Source: Streptomyces sp. TSRI0107 (GTDB lineage: Bacteria > Actinomycetota > Actinomycetes > Streptomycetales > Streptomycetaceae). Taken from it: a DNA stretch of 64,000 nt. The stretch's first letter is position 1. Each line of letters opens with the position of its first letter. Below are positions 10,316 to 19,152 of the stretch, in pieces. Below the pieces are notes generated by a model. It worked only from the letters and a program-made list of their open reading frames with translations. It was not told where the DNA came from and searched no databases. The translations under genes and the position numbers were made by a program. The stretch is taken from assembly GCF_001905845.1 (NCBI RefSeq), contig NZ_LIVZ01000001.1:124001-188000 (forward strand), in the 5' to 3' direction.

Positions 10316-11725
10316 ATGAGCCGTATCGAAGCCGCGCCCCACGAGGGTCGCGCAGCCGGACGCGACCTCACCGACCGGCTGCTCGCGGGACTGCCCGCCG
10401 AGGCCGTCCTGACCGACCCGGACGTCACCGTCTCCTACGCCAACGACATGGCGAGCTTCTGCCCGGCCGGCACGCCCGCCGTGGTGGTCCTGCCGCGCAC
10501 CGTCGAACAGGTCCAGCACGTCATGCGCACCGCCACCGAGCTGCGCGTCCCGGTCGTCCCGCAGGGCGCCCGCACCGGCCTGTCCGGCGCGGCCAACGCC
10601 TCCGACGGCTGCATCGTGCTGTCCCTGACCAAGATGGACCGGATCATCGAGATCAACCCGGTCGACCGCGTCGCCGTGGTCGAACCCGGCGTCGTCAACG
10701 CCACCCTCTCCCGCGCGGTGGCCGAACACGGCCTCGCCTACCCTCCCGACCCGTCCAGCTGGGAGATGTGCACCATCGGCGGCAACATCGGCACCGCCTC
10801 CGGCGGGCTGTGCTGCGTGAAGTACGGGGTGACGGCCGAGTACGTCCTCGGCCTCGACGTCGTGCTCGCCGACGGGCGGCTCATGTCCACCGGCCGCCGC
10901 ACCGCCAAGGGCGTCGCCGGGTACGACCTGACCCGGCTGTTCGTCGGCTCCGAGGGCTCCCTCGGCATCGTCGTGCGCGCGATCCTGGCCCTCAAGCCGC
11001 AGCCGCCCCGGCAGCTCGTGCTGGCCGCCGAGTTCGCGTCGGCGGCCGCGGCCTGCGACGCCGTGTGCCGGATCATGGCCGGCGGGCACGTCCCGTCACT
11101 CCTCGAACTGATGGACCGTACAACCGTCAAGGCCGTCAACGACATGGCGCGCATGGGCCTCCCGGAGACCACCGAGGCCCTGCTCCTCGCCGCCTTCGAC
11201 ACCCCCGACCCCGCCGCCGACCTCGCCGCCGTCGGCGCGCTGTGCGAGGCCGCCGGCGCCACCCAGGTGGTGCCGGCCGAGGACACCGCCGAATCGGAAC
11301 TGCTGCTGCAGGCCCGTCGGCTGTCGCTCACCGCGCTGGAGGCCGTCAAGGGCACGACGATGATCGACGACGTGTGCGTGCCCCGCTCCCGGCTCGGCGA
11401 CATGCTCGACGGCGTCGAGCGCATCGCCGAGAAGTACGGCCTGACCATCGGGCTCTGCGCGCACGCGGGCGACGGCAACACCCACCCCACCGTGTGCTTC
11501 GACGCGCAGGACCCCGACGAGTCCCGGCGCGCCCGCGAGTCCTTCGACGAGATCATGGCCCTCGGCCTGGAACTCGGCGGCACCATCACCGGCGAACACG
11601 GCGTCGGCGTCCTGAAGAAGGAGTGGCTCGCCCGGGAGATCGGCCCGGTGGGCCTGGAGATGCAGCGGGCGGTCAAGCAGGTCTTCGACCCGCTGGGCAT
11701 CCTCAACCCGGGCAAGCTGTTCTGA
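10316..11725 (+). CDS. FAD-linked oxidase (glycolate oxidase GlcD / D-lactate dehydrogenase-like)
   Basis: 469 residues, cytoplasmic. The N-terminal PCMH-type FAD-binding domain shows VPVVPQGARTGLSGAANASDG and SSWEMCTIGGNIGTASGG. The C-terminal FAD-oxidase domain carries the substrate/metal motifs CAHAGDGNTHP and GTITGEHGVGVLKKEWL. Such enzymes oxidise 2-hydroxyacids (glycolate, D-lactate, D-2-hydroxyglutarate). The substrate cannot be assigned, and no GlcE/GlcF partner is adjacent. ATG 10316 is preferred over GTG 10310. It is divergent from the TPR gene with an 88-base gap and converges on ssgG, 11 bases away. Confidence 0.9.
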   Translation: MSRIEAAPHEGRAAGRDLTDRLLAGLPAEAVLTDPDVTVSYANDMASFCPAGTPAVVVLPRTVEQVQHVMRTATELRVPVVPQGARTGLSGAANASDGCIVLSLTKMDRIIEINPVDRVAVVEPGVVNATLSRAVAEHGLAYPPDPSSWEMCTIGGNIGTASGGLCCVKYGVTAEYVLGLDVVLADGRLMSTGRRTAKGVAGYDLTRLFVGSEGSLGIVVRAILALKPQPPRQLVLAAEFASAAAACDAVCRIMAGGHVPSLLELMDRTTVKAVNDMARMGLPETTEALLLAAFDTPDPAADLAAVGALCEAAGATQVVPAEDTAESELLLQARRLSLTALEAVKGTTMIDDVCVPRSRLGDMLDGVERIAEKYGLTIGLCAHAGDGNTHPTVCFDAQDPDESRRARESFDEIMALGLELGGTITGEHGVGVLKKEWLAREIGPVGLEMQRAVKQVFDPLGILNPGKLF

Positions 11726-11736
11726 CCCGCCCCGGA

Positions 11737-12147
11737 TCACTGGGCGAGCAGCTCGGCGAGATCGTCGTCGATCCCCAGCTGCTCGCCCTCCGTGCCCGGG
11801 GGCACCACCCGCAACGTCCGCTCCAGCCACGCCGACACCTGCGCCGCCGGGGCCTCCAGCAGGGCGTCCCCGTCGGGTGAGGTCAGCGCCATCAGCACGA
11901 CGCTGCGCCCCTCCGCCTTCGTCGGCCACACCCGCACATCACCGTGCCCGCACGGCCGGAACACCCCCTCCACCAGCAGCTCCCGGGCGAACGTCCAGTG
12001 CACCGGGTACTCGGAGTCGATGTGGAAGGCGATGTGGACGGCGTACGGGTCGTCGGTGCGGTAGCTCAGCCGGGCCGGGACGGGGACGCCGCGCTCGGGG
12101 GACAGGACGAGCCGCAGCTCCAGTTCGCGCTCCACGACGGTGTACAT
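11737..12147 (-). CDS. ssgG: SsgA-like (SALP) sporulation and cell-division regulator, probably SsgG
   Basis: 136 residues. This actinomycete-only family guides septum placement and peptidoglycan remodelling during sporulation. Family hallmarks are visible: YRTDDPYAVHIAFH, WTFARELLVEGVFRPCGHGDVRVWP and SSPDGDALLEAP-like (TSPDGDALLEAPAAQVSAWL). ATG 12147 is chosen because GAGAGGA lies 7 bases upstream; the earlier in-frame ATG (12171) has none. The ssgG assignment rests on my memory that ssgG is near hppD in S. coelicolor. SsgB would be expected elsewhere, so the family is certain but the paralogue is not. Confidence 0.75.
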   Translation of the reverse strand: MYTVVERELELRLVLSPERGVPVPARLSYRTDDPYAVHIAFHIDSEYPVHWTFARELLVEGVFRPCGHGDVRVWPTKAEGRSVVLMALTSPDGDALLEAPAAQVSAWLERTLRVVPPGTEGEQLGIDDDLAELLAQ

Positions 12148-12383
12148 GGCGTTTCCTCTCTCATGCCGCACTGCTTCGGTACGGGGTGAGAGCGGGAAGC
12201 TGCTCGACCATTACGCGGGTTCGCGGAACTTTTTCCGCGTGGCGGTGGTGCCGTCCGTGCCGCCGGGGTAGCACAAGCGTGCTCGAAAGGGGCGGGTACG
12301 GCGGGACAGGCGATGCGGGTTGCGCCCGTCTGATAGATGTGGAGGCCCCCATCACACCCCCGAGCAGATACGGGACGACGGAC

Positions 12384-14243
12384 ATGAGCGCCCCAACCCC
12401 GGCCCCCGGCGACGACAGGCCCCGCGAAGGGTATTACCCGGACCCCTCCATCCCCGGATATGTCCGGTACTGGAACGGTGCCGCGTGGGTACCGGGCACC
12501 AGCCGTCCGGCACCGGCCGACGGCGAACCGCTCGCCCCGCCGCCCGGGGTGCGCCCGGCGCAGCCCTCCGTCGAGGAGACCGGCCCGCACTTCTTCGACG
12601 AGGACCCGCTCGACGAACCCGCCCCGCAGGAACCGGCGTCCGCGTGGGGCGCCGACCGCGCCCACCAGTCCGGCTTCGGCGGCGACCAGGACCGCAGGGT
12701 CTCCTGGGGCACGCCCGACGCCGCCGACCCTCGCGCGGCCCACCAGCCCGCCGACCGGACGGCCACGCCGGACCCCGGCGGCACATTCGTCTTCCGCCGC
12801 CCGACGCCGGCCGACGGGGGAGCGGAGCCCGACCCCACCGGGGGCACGGGCCAGGGCGGAGCGCCCGGGCAGGGCGCGGGTGCGGCGGGCCAGGGTGCGG
12901 TGCCGGGGCAGGGCCCTGGTGCGGCGGGCCAGGGCGCTGGTGCGGCGGGGCAAGGTGCTGCGTCAAGCCATGGCGCCGGCGCGGGCTTCGGGCCGGTCAT
13001 GGCGTCGGGTGCCGCCGGTTCCGGCGCTGCGGGCTCCGGTGCGGCGGGTCATGGCGGTGCGGGTTCGGGTGCCGCAGGCTCCGGTGCGGCCGGTCCCGGC
13101 GCTGCGGGCTCCGCTGCGGCCGGTTCCGGCGCCGCGGGTTACGGCGGCGCGGGCTCAAGTCCCGCGGGCGCCAGTGCGTCCGGCCCCGGTGCCGCCGGCC
13201 CGCACGCGGCCGGCCCCGGTGCCGCAACCCCCGGTGACGCGGGCTCCCACGCCGACGCCCGCGCAGGGGCCCGCAGGGACGACGGCACCATGACCTTCCG
13301 TGCCGTGGGCGGCCCCCGCGCGGCCGCGTCCGGTACGGCGGCCGCCGCTCCGGCGAGCGCCGCCGACCCCGCCTCCGGCGCCCCCGGCTTCGGCGCCGGG
13401 AAGGCCGCCGCCGCCCGCGCCGCGACGGCCCAGGCAGCGCAGGCGGCTCAGGCGGCTCAGGCCGCGTCGGTCCCCTCGGCGCAGGCGGCCTCCGCACCTC
13501 CCGCCCAGGCCGGTTCCGCCGGACCCCAGCAGCAACCCGCCGGCGCCGGCTTCCCGCCGCGTGCCGCGCAGGTGCCCCAGCAGGCCGCCGCCCCCACCCC
13601 GGTGACGTCCGGCCCCGGCGGCGGGCAGTCCTCCTGGGCGCAGCAGGTCCACCAGCTCGCCGGAGGCGCGGGCGGCGCGGGCGGCGACGACCAGCCGGTC
13701 GCCCCGTGGAAGCCCCCGGTCGAGGACCCCTTCCAGGCGGCGGCGCGGCGTCAGGCGGCGGCCCGCCCGGCCGGGTTCGGCAAGCGGCTGGCGGCGCGGC
13801 TGATCGACACGGTCGTGGTCGCGGGCGTCACCGCGGTGGCCGCCGTGCCCCTCGGCGGGAAGGCGCTGGACCACGTCCAGGGCAAGGTCGACCAGGCCAA
13901 GCTGTCCGGCGAGACGGTGACGGTGTGGCTGCTGGACGGCACGACGTCGGCGTACCTGGGCATCGTGGTGGCCGTCCTCCTGGTGGCCGGTGTCCTCTAC
14001 GAGGCGCTGCCGACCGCCAAGTGGGGCCGCACCCTGGGCAAGCGGCTGCTCGGCTTGGAGGTCCGCGACATCGAGGCGCACGAGCCGCCGTCCTTCGGCG
14101 CCGCGCTGCGCCGCTGGCTGGTCTACAGCGTGCCGGGACTGCTCTGCATCGGTCTGGTCGGCGTGCTGTGGTGCCTGTTCGACAAGCCGTGGCGCCAGTG
14201 CTGGCACGACAAGGCGGCGCGTACGTTCGTGGCGGCGGACTGA
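12384..14243 (+). CDS. DUF2510-RDD membrane protein with a long Ala/Gly linker
   Basis: 619 residues. Residues ~15-40 are a DUF2510 module (GYYPDPSIPGYVRYWNGAAWVPGT). A very long Ala/Gly/Gln/Pro linker (about 150-460) follows. The RDD domain occupies the last ~150 residues, with hydrophobic helices and the Arg-Asp signature (RLAARLIDTVVVAGVTAVAAVPL, then WGRTLGKRLLGLEVRD). RDD proteins are poorly understood; some act in ion transport. DUF2510 is common at the N-terminus of actinobacterial membrane proteins. A second, smaller RDD gene follows 90 bases downstream, so the pair may work together. The linker length probably varies between strains. Confidence 0.85.
   Translation: MSAPTPAPGDDRPREGYYPDPSIPGYVRYWNGAAWVPGTSRPAPADGEPLAPPPGVRPAQPSVEETGPHFFDEDPLDEPAPQEPASAWGADRAHQSGFGGDQDRRVSWGTPDAADPRAAHQPADRTATPDPGGTFVFRRPTPADGGAEPDPTGGTGQGGAPGQGAGAAGQGAVPGQGPGAAGQGAGAAGQGAASSHGAGAGFGPVMASGAAGSGAAGSGAAGHGGAGSGAAGSGAAGPGAAGSAAAGSGAAGYGGAGSSPAGASASGPGAAGPHAAGPGAATPGDAGSHADARAGARRDDGTMTFRAVGGPRAAASGTAAAAPASAADPASGAPGFGAGKAAAARAATAQAAQAAQAAQAASVPSAQAASAPPAQAGSAGPQQQPAGAGFPPRAAQVPQQAAAPTPVTSGPGGGQSSWAQQVHQLAGGAGGAGGDDQPVAPWKPPVEDPFQAAARRQAAARPAGFGKRLAARLIDTVVVAGVTAVAAVPLGGKALDHVQGKVDQAKLSGETVTVWLLDGTTSAYLGIVVAVLLVAGVLYEALPTAKWGRTLGKRLLGLEVRDIEAHEPPSFGAALRRWLVYSVPGLLCIGLVGVLWCLFDKPWRQCWHDKAARTFVAAD
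12845..13260 (+). repeat. Degenerate GC-rich coding repeat (Gly-Ala-Ala-Gly units)
   Basis: About 400 bases inside the DUF2510-RDD gene consist of irregular 9-15 base units. They encode first GQGAGAAGQGA-like and then GSGAAGSGAAG-like peptides. The unit length keeps the reading frame. Such tracts expand and shrink by slippage and are hard to assemble. Confidence 0.8.
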
Positions 14244-14333
14244 CCGTCCCCCGGGGACGCGCTCGCGGTAGGGGGTAGCCCGGACGGCCGTCCGGAGGAT
14301 GCGCCGCCGGGGCCTTCGGGGTCCACTCGGGCC

Positions 14334-15005
14334 ATGACCACCGAACCGCCCCCCGGCTCCGGCGACCGGCCCCCGGAAGACGACCCGTTCAGAAAGCAGC
14401 CCCCGTCCGGCGCGGGCTCGGGCTCGCCGTACGACACCCCGCCCGGCGGCGGCACCCCGCCCGGCGGTGGCGGCCCGTACGGCGGCCCCCCGCCGCCCCC
14501 GTACGGAGGCGGTGGTCCGTACGGCGGCTACGGCGGTCACGAGGACCCGCTCGCGGGCATGCCCCCGCTCGCCGACAGCGCCAAGCGCACCCTCGCCCGG
14601 ATCATCGACATGATCCTGGTGGGCGCGGTCGTCGTGCTGCTCAGCTGGGCCTTCGGGGTGGGCGAGTACGACCTGGCGGGCGACGACATCGACACGGCGG
14701 CGTCCTTCGGCCAGTCCACGATCGCGGCCGTCCTCTACATCGCGTACGACACCCTCATGATCTCCAGGTCGGGTCAGACGCTCGGCAAGAAATGGCTGAA
14801 GATGCGCGTCGCCAACCTGGACAACGGAGCCACGCCCTCCGTCCAGACCGCGCTGATCCGCGCGGCTGTGCTGTGGCTGCCGTTCGCCTTCTGCTGCGCC
14901 TGCATCTGGACGGCGATCTCGGGCGGCTGGAGCTACTTCGACAAGCCCTACAAGCAGGGCCTGCACGACAAGGCGGCCAAGACGGTGGTGGTCGCCACCG
15001 ACTGA
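14334..15005 (+). CDS. RDD-family membrane protein
   Basis: 223 residues. The first ~75 residues are a Pro/Gly/Tyr-rich cytoplasmic extension (GGGPYGGPPPPPYGGGGPYG). The RDD domain follows: KRTLARIIDMILVGAVVVLLSW (Arg/Asp positions), a second helix near SFGQSTIAAVLYIAYDTLM, the SGQTLGKKWLKMRVANLD loop, and a final helix AAVLWLPFAFCCACIW ahead of the conserved YKQGLHDKAAKTVVVATD tail. It is the second of two adjacent RDD genes. Function is unknown. The Tyr-containing Pro/Gly tract resembles those found in membrane-domain or divisome-linked actinobacterial proteins, but that is only a resemblance. Confidence 0.85.
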   Translation: MTTEPPPGSGDRPPEDDPFRKQPPSGAGSGSPYDTPPGGGTPPGGGGPYGGPPPPPYGGGGPYGGYGGHEDPLAGMPPLADSAKRTLARIIDMILVGAVVVLLSWAFGVGEYDLAGDDIDTAASFGQSTIAAVLYIAYDTLMISRSGQTLGKKWLKMRVANLDNGATPSVQTALIRAAVLWLPFAFCCACIWTAISGGWSYFDKPYKQGLHDKAAKTVVVATD

Positions 15006-15013
15006 CCGGTGCC

Positions 15014-15265
15014 TCAGTTGTCGTTGACCGACGCGGCCGCGACCGGCTCCTGTGCGGCGGCCCGCGCCACGGGGGAGGCCGGCGCGGTCCGCGGGGTCCT
15101 CGCCGGGACCGTCAGGGCGACCAGCAGCCCCAGGACGAGTGCCCCGACGGCGATGAGTGAGATCCCGACGACCGAACTCGTCTGCGACAGCAGCAGCATG
15201 GCGAGCGTCGAGAGGATCACGGTGCAGGAACCGTAGGCGAGCTGTGCGGCGGTCGGACGACGCAT
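15014..15265 (-). CDS. Small membrane protein, function unknown
   Basis: 83 residues. Two hydrophobic helices (AYGSCTVILSTLAMLLLS and VVGISLIAVGALVLGLLVALTV) are followed by an Ala/Pro-rich tail. ATG 15265 has GAGGA about 10 bases upstream. Its stop lies 9 bases from the convergent RDD stop. I do not recognise a named family; it has the look of a conserved Streptomyces hypothetical. Confidence 0.65.
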   Translation of the reverse strand: MRRPTAAQLAYGSCTVILSTLAMLLLSQTSSVVGISLIAVGALVLGLLVALTVPARTPRTAPASPVARAAAQEPVAAASVNDN

Positions 15266-15636
15266 GGCAATCGTGTCCTCGGAGAATGGGGGTCTCCCCC
15301 CGTGCCTCTCGCCGTGGGGGAGGTGCGGACAGGCATATGTGTTCGTCAATCTATTCGGCTGCATGCCCGAGTGGAGCGATGAGTAAGCGTGAGATGACCA
15401 ACAGTGCCGGAGCACGGGGGGCGCATCGAGTCATGTCGGGCCAACTCCCGCCTGTTCGCTGAGCGGAAGCGGAACACCGCATAATGCAGTTGACCTGAGC
15501 AAGTCAAGACCTGTCTTTTCTGCTCAACCTCTAGTCCAATGTCGTCACTTGACTACACGCGTTGATCACGCGCGCGCGGACATCCACGACCCAGGACCCT
15601 TCCCTCCGCGCGCCCGGACGCGGGGGAGGACCTCAA
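15266..15636. promoter_or_regulatory. Long upstream region of the secreted protease
   Basis: A 371-base gap with no gene. It holds an inverted repeat TTGAC-N8-GTCAA at 15490-15507 with a repeated GACCTG nearby. A T-rich run follows (CTTTTCTGCTCAAC, 15514-15527), and a further CTTGACT lies near 15547. The AT-richer character of 15470-15555 suggests the promoter and operator of the protease gene. I could not place a confident -35/-10 pair. Confidence 0.45.
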
Positions 15637-17982
15637 GTGACCAGCAGACCCTGGACGTTCAGAGCGGCCGCGACCGCGGTCGCGTTCGCGGCGGCCACCG
15701 CCACCGTCTCCACCTACACCGTGGCCCAGGCCGACCCGGCCCGCCCCGGCAAGCCCGCCGCCGTCGACCGGCAGGACCCGGCGTCCGTCAAGGCCAACGA
15801 GGAGCACGACCTCGAAGGCCCGCTCAGCAAGACCCGGGAAGCCCAGCGCGAAGAGGCCCTGAAGCAGGTCATATCCGGCAAGGCCGAGATACAGAAGCGC
15901 GACGGCTCCAGCGTCGTCGAGCTGGCCGGCCGCAAGGGCGAGAGCAAGTACGTCGAGCTGGGCCGGGAGAAGACCGACAAGATCTTCACCATCCTGGTCG
16001 AGTTCGGCGACAAGACCGACCCCCGCTACGGCGGCACCCCCGGCCCGCTGCACAACCAGATCGCGGCGCCGGACCGCACCAAGGACAACAGCACGGCCTG
16101 GCAGTCGGACTACGACCGCGAGCACTTCCAGGACCTGTACTTCGGTGACGGCACCGACTCGATGAAGACCTACTACGAGAAGCAGTCCTCGGGCCGCTAC
16201 TCGATCGAGGGCGAGGTCGCCGACTGGGTCAAGGTCCCGTACAACGAGGCCCGTTACGGCTCCAACAAGTGCGACCCCGACAACTGCGCCTGGTACGCGG
16301 TGCAGGACGGCGTCACCGCCTGGGTCGAGCAGCAGAAGGCCGCCGGCAGGACCGACGCCGAGATCAAGGCCAAGCTCGCCGAGTACGACCAGTGGGACCG
16401 CTACGACTTCGACGCCGACGGCGACTTCAACGAGCGCGACGGCTACATCGACCACTTCCAGATCGTGCACGCCGGCGAGGACGAGTCCGCGGGCGGCGGC
16501 GCGCAGGGCGAGGACGCGATCTGGGCGCACCGCTGGTACGCGTTCGGCACCGACCAGGGCGCCACCGGCCCCGACTTCAACAAGCTCGGCGGCACCCAGA
16601 TCGGTGACTCCGGCATCTGGGTCGGCGACTACACCATCCAGCCGGAGAACGGCGGACTCGGCGTCTTCGCCCACGAGTACGGCCACGACCTCGGTCTGCC
16701 GGACCACTACGACACCCAGGGCGGCGAGAACTCCACCGGCTACTGGACCCTGATGTCCTCCGGCTCCTGGCTCGGCCGGGGCCAGGGCACCATCGGCGAC
16801 CTGCCCGGCGACATGACCGCCTGGGACAAGCTCCAGCTGGGCTGGCTGGACTTCGACAAGGCGAAGGCGGCCACCAAGTCCAAGCACAAGCTGGGCCTCG
16901 CCGAGTACAACACCAAGAACGCCCAGGCCCTCGTGGTCGAACTGCCGAAGAAGGCGGTCACCACCGAGATCGTCACCCCGGCCCAGGGCGCCAGCCAGTG
17001 GTGGAGCGGCAGCGCCAACAACCTGAAGAACACGCTGACCCGCTCCGTCGACCTCACCGGCAAGACCTCCGCCGCCCTCACCTTCGACGGCTGGTACGAG
17101 ATCGAGTCCGGCTACGACTTCCTGTACGCGGAGGTCTCCACGGACGGCGGCGCCAACTGGACCGCCCTCGACGGCACGGTGGACGGCAACCCGGTCCCGC
17201 GTGACGGCAGCGACAAGCCCGCCCTGACCGGCACGGTCGACGGCCACAAGAAGCTGGCGTACTCCCTCGACGCCTACGCGGGCAAGAAGATCGACGTGCG
17301 CTTCCGCTACACCACCGACGGCGGTCTGGCGATGAAGGGCTTCACGGCCGACAACATCTCCGTCGTCGCCGACGGCACCGCGCTGTTCGCCGACAACGCC
17401 GAGTCCGAGGACGCGGCTTGGAAGAAGACCGGGTTCGACCGGGTCGGCGCCTCCTTCACCAAGGACTACGCGCAGTACTACATCGCCGAGAACCGGCAGT
17501 ACGTGTCGTACGACAAGACCCTGAGGACCGGCCCGTACAACTTCGGGTTCGCGAGCCGGCCGGACTGGGTCGAGCACTTCCCGTACCAGAACGGTCTGCT
17601 CGTCTGGAAGTGGGACACCAGCCAGACCAACAACAACACCAGCGAGCACCCGGGTGTCGGTCTGCTGCTCCCGGTGGACTCCCACCCGAAGCCGCTGAAG
17701 TGGTCCGACGGCAGCCTGATGCGCAACCGCATCCAGGCCTACGACTCGCCGTTCAGCCTGTACCGCACGGACGCCATCACGCTGCACAAGGCGGACGCCG
17801 CGACCCGGATCCCGTCGTCGAAGGGCGTGCCGGTCTTCAACGACCACACGAACAGCTACTACGACGAGTCCACCCCGACCGCGGGCGTGAAGATCACTGA
17901 CACCAACACCAAGATCAAGATCGTCAAGGAGGCCAAGAACGGCTCCACGATCTCGGTCGAGGTCGGCCCCGCGGTGAAGTAG
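15637..17982 (+). CDS. Secreted immune inhibitor A-type metalloprotease (peptidase M6)
   Basis: 781 residues. GTG 15637 follows GGAGGA at ideal spacing and gives a clean signal peptide (RPWTFRAAATAVAFAAATATVSTYTVAQA, cut before DPARP). A propeptide-like region precedes the catalytic core. The zinc motif HEYGH is at 346-350, extended as HEYGHDLGLPDHYD, with a downstream GYWTLMSSGSW segment. A C-terminal beta-rich module (DLTGKTSAALTFDGWYEIE) resembles the immune inhibitor A repeat/MAM-like domain. Members degrade extracellular proteins. In Streptomyces this suits nutrient release around development. The gene is monocistronic with a terminator after it. Confidence 0.93.
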   Translation: MTSRPWTFRAAATAVAFAAATATVSTYTVAQADPARPGKPAAVDRQDPASVKANEEHDLEGPLSKTREAQREEALKQVISGKAEIQKRDGSSVVELAGRKGESKYVELGREKTDKIFTILVEFGDKTDPRYGGTPGPLHNQIAAPDRTKDNSTAWQSDYDREHFQDLYFGDGTDSMKTYYEKQSSGRYSIEGEVADWVKVPYNEARYGSNKCDPDNCAWYAVQDGVTAWVEQQKAAGRTDAEIKAKLAEYDQWDRYDFDADGDFNERDGYIDHFQIVHAGEDESAGGGAQGEDAIWAHRWYAFGTDQGATGPDFNKLGGTQIGDSGIWVGDYTIQPENGGLGVFAHEYGHDLGLPDHYDTQGGENSTGYWTLMSSGSWLGRGQGTIGDLPGDMTAWDKLQLGWLDFDKAKAATKSKHKLGLAEYNTKNAQALVVELPKKAVTTEIVTPAQGASQWWSGSANNLKNTLTRSVDLTGKTSAALTFDGWYEIESGYDFLYAEVSTDGGANWTALDGTVDGNPVPRDGSDKPALTGTVDGHKKLAYSLDAYAGKKIDVRFRYTTDGGLAMKGFTADNISVVADGTALFADNAESEDAAWKKTGFDRVGASFTKDYAQYYIAENRQYVSYDKTLRTGPYNFGFASRPDWVEHFPYQNGLLVWKWDTSQTNNNTSEHPGVGLLLPVDSHPKPLKWSDGSLMRNRIQAYDSPFSLYRTDAITLHKADAATRIPSSKGVPVFNDHTNSYYDESTPTAGVKITDTNTKIKIVKEAKNGSTISVEVGPAVK

Positions 17983-18008
17983 TCGGTATTTCCCCAGGTC
18001 AGACGCGT

Positions 18009-18042
18009 ATCGGCGGTAACCCCTTGGCGGGTTGCCGCCGAT
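18009..18042 (+). terminator. Hairpin terminator after the M6 protease
   Basis: A 14-base stem, ATCGGCGGTAACCC against GGGTTGCCGCCGAT with one G-U pair and a 6-base loop. It lies 27 bases past the stop codon. There is no T-run, as is usual in streptomycetes. Confidence 0.75.
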
Positions 18043-18103
18043 CGTGTTCAGATGCGTCCTGTGGTTCTCTTATTGACACACGCTGACACGGGGATGTGAC
18101 CGC

Positions 18104-18430
18104 ATGGCCGCAGGGGGTTTCTGCAAGCTGCCGAACGGGACGGTGGTGGTGGCTCTGAACCTGCCCAGCCCCGCGGACGGCTACGGCTGCGTCCGGGTAC
18201 TCGTCCACGCCCAGAACCGGGCGCGCGCCCTGACCAGGCTGCGCAACCTGGGTCTGCGCGCGGTCTACCTGCGGGGCAACGCGGCGCCGCCGAGCCCGGA
18301 CGAGATCACGGCGGTCCTGCACCACCCCGACGGCCTCATATGGCGGACGGCCCCCGGCAACGATGTCGCGATCATGGAGCTGTGGCACCCGATCCGCGCC
18401 CTGCTGCGCCGGCCGACGGCACCGGCGTAG
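18104..18430 (+). CDS. Hypothetical protein (108 residues)
   Basis: A compact soluble protein with no signal peptide or membrane helix and no family I recognise. It has a hydrophobic strand pattern (GTVVVALNLPS, GYGCVRVLVHAQNRARALTRLRNLGLRAVYLRGNA) that suggests an alpha/beta fold. GC third-position bias is strong, so it is likely real. ATG 18104 follows GGGGATG-like sequence. It converges on pncA with only 11 bases between stops, and its position in this conserved neighbourhood hints at a Streptomyces-conserved gene. Confidence 0.65.
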   Translation: MAAGGFCKLPNGTVVVALNLPSPADGYGCVRVLVHAQNRARALTRLRNLGLRAVYLRGNAAPPSPDEITAVLHHPDGLIWRTAPGNDVAIMELWHPIRALLRRPTAPA

Positions 18431-18441
18431 CGCCGCGGGGC

Positions 18442-19041
18442 CTATCCCGGGTTGCCGGAGACGACCGGCTTGCCGGTCAGCTCCACGCCCGCCTCGCGCA
18501 GCTCCTCCAGGGCCCGCTCGGTGGTCTCCTGGGCCACTCCGGCGGTGAGGTCCAGGAGGACCTGCGTGCGGAAGCCCTCGCGGGCCGCGTCCAGCGCGGT
18601 CGCCCGCACGCAGTGGTCCGTCGCGATGCCGACCACGTCGACCTCGTCGATCTCCCGCTCGCGCAGCCACCGGGCGAGCGGCACCCCGTTCTCGTCGGTC
18701 CCCTCGAACCCGCTGTACGCGGCCGAGTACGCGCCCTTGTCGAACACGGCGTCGATGGCCCCGGAGGCGACCGCGGGCGCGAAGTTCGGGTGGAAGCCGA
18801 CGCCCTCCGTGCCCGCGACGCAGTGCGCGGGCCAGGAGTGGACGAAGTCGGGGTCGTCGGCGAAGTGGCCGCCGGGCGCGATGTGGTGATCGCGGGTCGC
18901 CACCACATGCCGGTACCCGGCGGGTGCCTGGCCGATCAGCTCGGTGATCGCGGCGGCCACGTCGGCCCCTCCGGCCACCGCGAGGCTGCCTCCCTCGCAG
19001 AAGTCGTTCTGCACGTCTACGACGATCAAGGCGCGGCGCAT
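18442..19041 (-). CDS. pncA: Nicotinamidase
   Basis: 199 residues. It hydrolyses nicotinamide to nicotinate and ammonia in NAD salvage. The catalytic triad is visible: Asp9 (LIVVDVQNDF), Lys102 (AVFDKGAYSA) and Cys144 (IATDHCVRATALDA), with metal ligands around Asp51/His53. Isochorismatase-like fold. ATG 19041 has GAAGGA about 8 bases upstream; a longer frame upstream has no such signal. It lies 111 bases downstream of pncB on the same strand, and the product of PncA is the substrate of PncB, so the two form a pathway pair. Confidence 0.94.
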   Translation of the reverse strand: MRRALIVVDVQNDFCEGGSLAVAGGADVAAAITELIGQAPAGYRHVVATRDHHIAPGGHFADDPDFVHSWPAHCVAGTEGVGFHPNFAPAVASGAIDAVFDKGAYSAAYSGFEGTDENGVPLARWLREREIDEVDVVGIATDHCVRATALDAAREGFRTQVLLDLTAGVAQETTERALEELREAGVELTGKPVVSGNPG

Positions 19042-19152
19042 GGTCGGTGTCCTTCGGCTATGGGGCTCGGCGTCCACAGGATGAACTTCCGAGCCTAGAG
19101 ACTTCGGTTGCCGTGTGGGAGGGGGCATCGGGGGCGTACGGGCGGCCTTCGT

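Noticed and set aside
8851..11880. A very long open frame (over 1000 codons) antisense to the TPR gene and running through the FAD-oxidase region.
   Set aside because: High GC makes long antisense frames common. It has Arg/Pro/His-rich composition, no known motif, and conflicts with two well-supported genes.
12845..13260. Regularly spaced short repeats that could resemble a CRISPR array.
   Set aside because: The units are irregular, in frame within a coding region, and encode Gly/Ala-rich peptides. No spacers or cas genes are present anywhere in the window.
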